NCBI GenBank assembly: GCA_003133665.1 | Contig: PKYK01000034.1 | Coordinates: 1 to 64,000 of the forward strand | From: Acidimicrobiaceae bacterium | GTDB taxonomy: Bacteria; Actinomycetota; Acidimicrobiia; Acidimicrobiales; RAAP-2 | Reading direction: 5' to 3' | Length of the DNA stretch: 64,000 nucleotides | Shown: positions 61,202 through 64,000 of the stretch, one piece after another | Layout: each line of letters opens with the position of its first letter | Numbering within the stretch: the first letter of the stretch is position 1 | The notes under the pieces: generated by a model | What the model was told of the DNA's origin: nothing | What the model saw: the letters and a program-made list of their open reading frames with translations, nothing else | Databases searched by the model: none | Program-made: the position numbers and the translations under genes

Positions 61202-62502
61202 GCCGAATCGGCTTCGAGGAACTCGAGGATCCCGGCGAACTTCTCGCGCGCCGCGACGCTGCGAGTGGGAATGAAGTCGGTGGGGATCTCACTGGCCGTG
61301 TAGTTCTTCAGCGCGTGGCGCGCCACGGTCTGGCGGTGCACCTCGTCGGGTCCGTCATAGATGCGAGCCGCGCGGGCCCAGCGGTACATCGCCTCCAGAG
61401 GCATGTCGGCCGAGTAGCCCAGCGCGCCATAGGTCTGAATCGCGCGGTCGATGACGTTGTGGAGCACCGTGGCGCCGTAGTACTTGATCATGGCGATCTC
61501 GTCGCGCGACGCCGACGCCCCGACCTGGTCCATCTTCCACGCGGCGTGCAGCGTCATCAGTCGCGCCGCGTGCATCTCGGCGCGCGAGTCGGCGATCCAG
61601 TTCTGCACCGTCTGCTTCTCCGCCAGCAGCGAGCCGTGCGTGAAGCGGCTGAGTGCTCGCTCGCACATCATGTCAAAGGCCCGCTGCGACTGGCCCAGCC
61701 AGCGCATGCAGTGGTGGATCCGTCCCGGTCCGAGGCGTGTCTGGGCGAGCAGGAACCCAGATCCCTCGGGACCGATGAGGTGGTCGGCGGGGATGCGTAC
61801 GTCTTCGTACAGAATCTCCGCGTGGTTCCCAAAGCGGCCGTAGGTCACCTGGGGATCGTCCATGGAGCCCACGTCGCGAACGATGGTGACGCCGGGGGTG
61901 CCGACCGGCACGACGAACATCGACGAACCCTGGTACGGGTGCACGTCGGGATTCGTCACGGCCATCACGATCAAGATGTCCGCGACCGAACCGTTGGTCG
62001 TGTACCACTTGCGCCCGTTGACGATCCACTCGTCACCGTCGCGCACGGCGCGCGACTGGAGCAGCCGCGGGTCGCTGCCCGCAGTGTTCGGCTCGGTCAT
62101 CGAGAACCCGGACCGCATCGTGCCGTCGAGGAGCGGCTGCAACCAGCGCGAGCGGATGTCCTCGCGCCCGGTCATCTCCATCCCGGCGGCCAGGAGCTCG
62201 GCGTTGCCGCTGTCCGGGGCGTTATTGCCGAACACCACCGGTCCGTACGGAGTCTGACCGAGGATCTCGTGCATCAAGCCGAGTTGCACCTGGCCGAATC
62301 CCATTCCGCCAAGTTGCGCGGGCAGATGCGCGGCCCACAGACCTCGGGACCGCACCTCATCCTGCAGGGGCTTGATGAGTTGGATCATGGAATCGTGCGA
62401 AATATGGAGGGTCTCGATCGGGAATATCTCTTCGCGCACGAACTGGCGCATCCACACCAGTTTCTCTTCGAACTCCGGTTCGGTCGCAAAGTCCCACGCC
62501 AT
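61198..62502 (-). CDS. Acyl-CoA dehydrogenase family protein
   Basis: 434 aa from the ATG at 62502; AAAGGG lies at better spacing for this start than for the ATG three codons upstream. FAD-dependent dehydrogenase: N-terminal helical domain, GFSMTEPNTAGSDPRLLQS in the middle barrel, and the C-terminal helices with QTYGALGYSADMPLEAMYRWARAARIYDGPDEVHRQ. This end matches the ACAD10/11-like group. Role: beta-oxidation of fatty or branched acids. Confidence 0.91.
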   Translation of the reverse strand: MAWDFATEPEFEEKLVWMRQFVREEIFPIETLHISHDSMIQLIKPLQDEVRSRGLWAAHLPAQLGGMGFGQVQLGLMHEILGQTPYGPVVFGNNAPDSGNAELLAAGMEMTGREDIRSRWLQPLLDGTMRSGFSMTEPNTAGSDPRLLQSRAVRDGDEWIVNGRKWYTTNGSVADILIVMAVTNPDVHPYQGSSMFVVPVGTPGVTIVRDVGSMDDPQVTYGRFGNHAEILYEDVRIPADHLIGPEGSGFLLAQTRLGPGRIHHCMRWLGQSQRAFDMMCERALSRFTHGSLLAEKQTVQNWIADSRAEMHAARLMTLHAAWKMDQVGASASRDEIAMIKYYGATVLHNVIDRAIQTYGALGYSADMPLEAMYRWARAARIYDGPDEVHRQTVARHALKNYTASEIPTDFIPTRSVAAREKFAGILEFLEADSA

Positions 62503-62605
62503 GGTCACCATCCCTTTCAGCGCAACTCTACGCCCCGGAAAAACCTACGAACGCCGACCACGTCGCCGCGCTCTCTACACTGTGGTCCTTAACGATCGGA
62601 GCATC

Positions 62606-63112
62606 ATGGCCAAGAAATCCAAGTCCCCGAAGAAGGTCAAGATCGGCGTGGTCGACACGATGTTCGCCCGCTACGACATGGGCGCGGCCGCGGTGGCCGA
62701 ATTGGCCGAGTGTCCGGGTTACGGCGAGACGTTCACCGTGGTCACCCGGACCGTTCCCGGCTTCAAGGACCTCGCCGTCGCGGCGAAGAACCTGATCGAA
62801 CGGGACGGCTGCTCGATCGTCGTCGCGCTCGGCATGCCGGGCCGGGCTCCGATCGACAAGCAGTGCGCCCACGAAGCCGCCCTCGGCATAATGCAGGCGC
62901 AACTCATGACCTCGACGCCGATACTCGAGGTGTTCGTGCACGAGGACGAGGCCGACGACCCCCAGGTGCTGGCCTCGGTCTTCGAGAACCGGTCGCGCAA
63001 GCACGCGCGCAACGCCTACTGGATGCTGTTCGAACCCGAACAGCTTCGCCTGCGCGCCGGTCAGGGCATCCGCCAGGGCTTTGATGACGCGGGTCCCCTG
63101 GTAGCGAGCTGA
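62606..63112 (+). CDS. ribC: Riboflavin synthase, archaeal type
   Basis: 168 aa. Catalyses dismutation of two 6,7-dimethyl-8-ribityllumazine molecules to riboflavin. The sequence has VGVVDTMFARYDMGAAAVAEL-like strand 1, VTRTVPGFKDLAVAAKNLIE, VALGMPG, CAHEAALGIMQAQLMT, LEVFVHEDEADDP and FEPEQLRLRAGQGIRQGFDDAGP, the signature of the archaeal riboflavin synthase (a lumazine-synthase-related pentamer). It is unrelated to the usual bacterial RibE trimer. ATG with CGGAG before it. No FMN riboswitch is seen upstream. Confidence 0.87.
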   Translation: MAKKSKSPKKVKIGVVDTMFARYDMGAAAVAELAECPGYGETFTVVTRTVPGFKDLAVAAKNLIERDGCSIVVALGMPGRAPIDKQCAHEAALGIMQAQLMTSTPILEVFVHEDEADDPQVLASVFENRSRKHARNAYWMLFEPEQLRLRAGQGIRQGFDDAGPLVAS

Positions 63113-63149
63113 GTCTCCTGACGTCGCTCACGGTTACTATGCTCGCCAA

Positions 63150-63167
63150 GGTTACGCTGCGGTAACC
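63150..63167. promoter_or_regulatory. Palindromic operator ahead of the thiolase gene
   Basis: GGTTAC (63150-63155) and GTAACC (63162-63167) form an inverted repeat with a 6-bp spacer, 15 bp ahead of the thiolase ATG. A further GGTTAC half-site lies 18 bp upstream at 63132. A TetR-type fatty-acid or steroid regulator would fit, but no regulator gene is in the window. Confidence 0.5.
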
Positions 63168-63181
63168 ACGAGGAGGAACCC

Positions 63182-64000
63182 ATGACCGAAGCCGTCATTG
63201 TCGCAACTGGTCGCACCCCAATTGGCCGGGCCTTCAAGGGTTCGCTCGTGGACATGCGTCCCGACGACCTCACTGCGCACGTCGTGCGCGAGGTGCTCGA
63301 GAAGGTCCCCCAGTTGGACCCCCACATGGTCGAGGACCTCATGGTGGGCTGCGGTCAGCCCGCCGGCGAGTCCGGCTTCAACGTGGCGCGCGTCGTCGCG
63401 GTGCTCGCGGGACTCGACGACGTGCCCGGCGTCACGGTCAATCGCTACTGCTCGTCGTCCCTGCAGACCATCCGCATGGCCGCCCACGCCATTCGCGCCG
63501 GCGAGGGTGACGTGTTCATCGCCGCGGGCGTCGAGACGGTGTCGCGCTTCGCCTCGGGAGCCTCCGACACCGGTAAGGCCATGAACCCCAAGTTCGCTGA
63601 CGCTCTGGCGCGCACCGCGCGACGCTCGGAGAAGGTCACCGATCCGTGGACTCCGACCCCCGGTCTGCCCGACGTCTACATCGCCATGGGCCAGACCGCC
63701 GAGAACGTAGCCGAGTTCGAAAACGTGTCGCGCGCCGAGATGGACGAGTTCGCACTGCGCAGCCAGGAACTCGCCGTCGCGAGCCAGAACAACGGATTCT
63801 TCGAACGCGAGATCATCCCCGTCACGTTGCCCGACGGCACCGTCATCTCAAAGGATGACGGGCCTCGCGCTGGCACCACCCTGGAGAAGCTCGCGAGCCT
63901 GCTGCCGGTGTTTCGCGAAGGTGGCGCGATCACGGCCGGCAACGCGTGTCCGCTCAACGACGGGGCCGCGGCGGTGATCGTGATGAGCGACACGCGCGCC
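63182..64000 (+). CDS. Acetyl-CoA C-acetyltransferase/thiolase, 3' end outside window
   Basis: First 273 residues. Thiolase with the nucleophilic C90 in VNRYCSSSLQT, ARVVAVLAGLDDVPG before it and AAGVETVSRF after it. ITAGNACPLNDGAAAVIVMS is the later conserved GN region; the second catalytic Cys and the His motif lie beyond the window. GAGGAGGAA precedes the ATG. Functions in fatty-acid breakdown, fitting the acyl-CoA dehydrogenase nearby. Confidence 0.93.
   Translation, partial: MTEAVIVATGRTPIGRAFKGSLVDMRPDDLTAHVVREVLEKVPQLDPHMVEDLMVGCGQPAGESGFNVARVVAVLAGLDDVPGVTVNRYCSSSLQTIRMAAHAIRAGEGDVFIAAGVETVSRFASGASDTGKAMNPKFADALARTARRSEKVTDPWTPTPGLPDVYIAMGQTAENVAEFENVSRAEMDEFALRSQELAVASQNNGFFEREIIPVTLPDGTVISKDDGPRAGTTLEKLASLLPVFREGGAITAGNACPLNDGAAAVIVMSDTRA

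Noticed and set aside
61087-62592. 501-codon plus-strand frame opposite the acyl-CoA dehydrogenase
   Set aside because: Shadow of a clear dehydrogenase frame; no recognisable domain.
62512-62605. Possible FMN riboswitch before the riboflavin synthase gene
   Set aside because: The gap is under 100 bp and none of the conserved RFN-element segments are visible.

Overview
The window is high-GC bacterial DNA with the gene content and order of an actinobacterium, most likely class Acidimicrobiia (the class is an inference). The phylum is supported by the hrcA-dnaJ-rsmE-HIT-phoH-ybeY-corC-era run, a DUF664/DinB protein, an LLM-class oxidoreductase, a FolP2-type dihydropteroate synthase homologue, the DrrAB-like transporter and frequent GTG/TTG starts. 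Most genes sit in tightly packed operons with 1-4 nt start/stop overlaps.

Layout. 1-120: one partial tRNA and tRNA-Asn. 161-2850: dnaG coupled to a divergent sigma-70 family factor. 2921-6395: ABC exporter pair, hotdog thioesterase and MFS carrier. 6392-11411 (minus): methyltransferase, glycyl-tRNA synthetase, hemW, a photolyase remnant, recO, a small membrane protein and uppS. 11475-14496: DinG-like helicase and a TauE/SafE carrier. 14493-21352 (minus): RNA-processing and heat-shock operon headed by a CIRCE operator. 21473-33413: housekeeping genes including lepA, rpsT, holA, a folP2-like gene, a thioredoxin-TPR protein, leuS and flanking enzymes.

33474-43955 is an integrated element of about 10.4 kb in the 3' end of tRNA-Ala(GGC), bounded by perfect 47-bp direct repeats. 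It has a tyrosine integrase, a divergent control region, two small excisionase-like HTH proteins, a replication-initiator-like protein, a small terminase subunit, a glycosyltransferase-like protein and a 934-residue tape-measure protein. No large terminase, portal, capsid, tail tube, baseplate or lysis gene is recognisable. The reading frames are intact and translationally coupled, so a phage satellite is as plausible as a decayed prophage. This is the most interesting feature of the window.

44227-51764: mixed chromosomal genes separated by several long stretches without convincing genes: an atypical CDF transporter, a PAS-GAF-HD-GYP signalling protein, a HAD hydrolase, a methyltransferase and an SDR without the usual catalytic residues. 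51912-59261: envelope and polysaccharide region (tandem-domain GT2 glycosyltransferase, YfhO-like membrane protein, secreted proteins, CapA-like protein, phosphodiester glycosidase). 59426-64000: PPK2 kinase, LLM oxidoreductase, acyl-CoA dehydrogenase, an archaeal-type riboflavin synthase and a thiolase running off the window with a palindromic operator in front of it.
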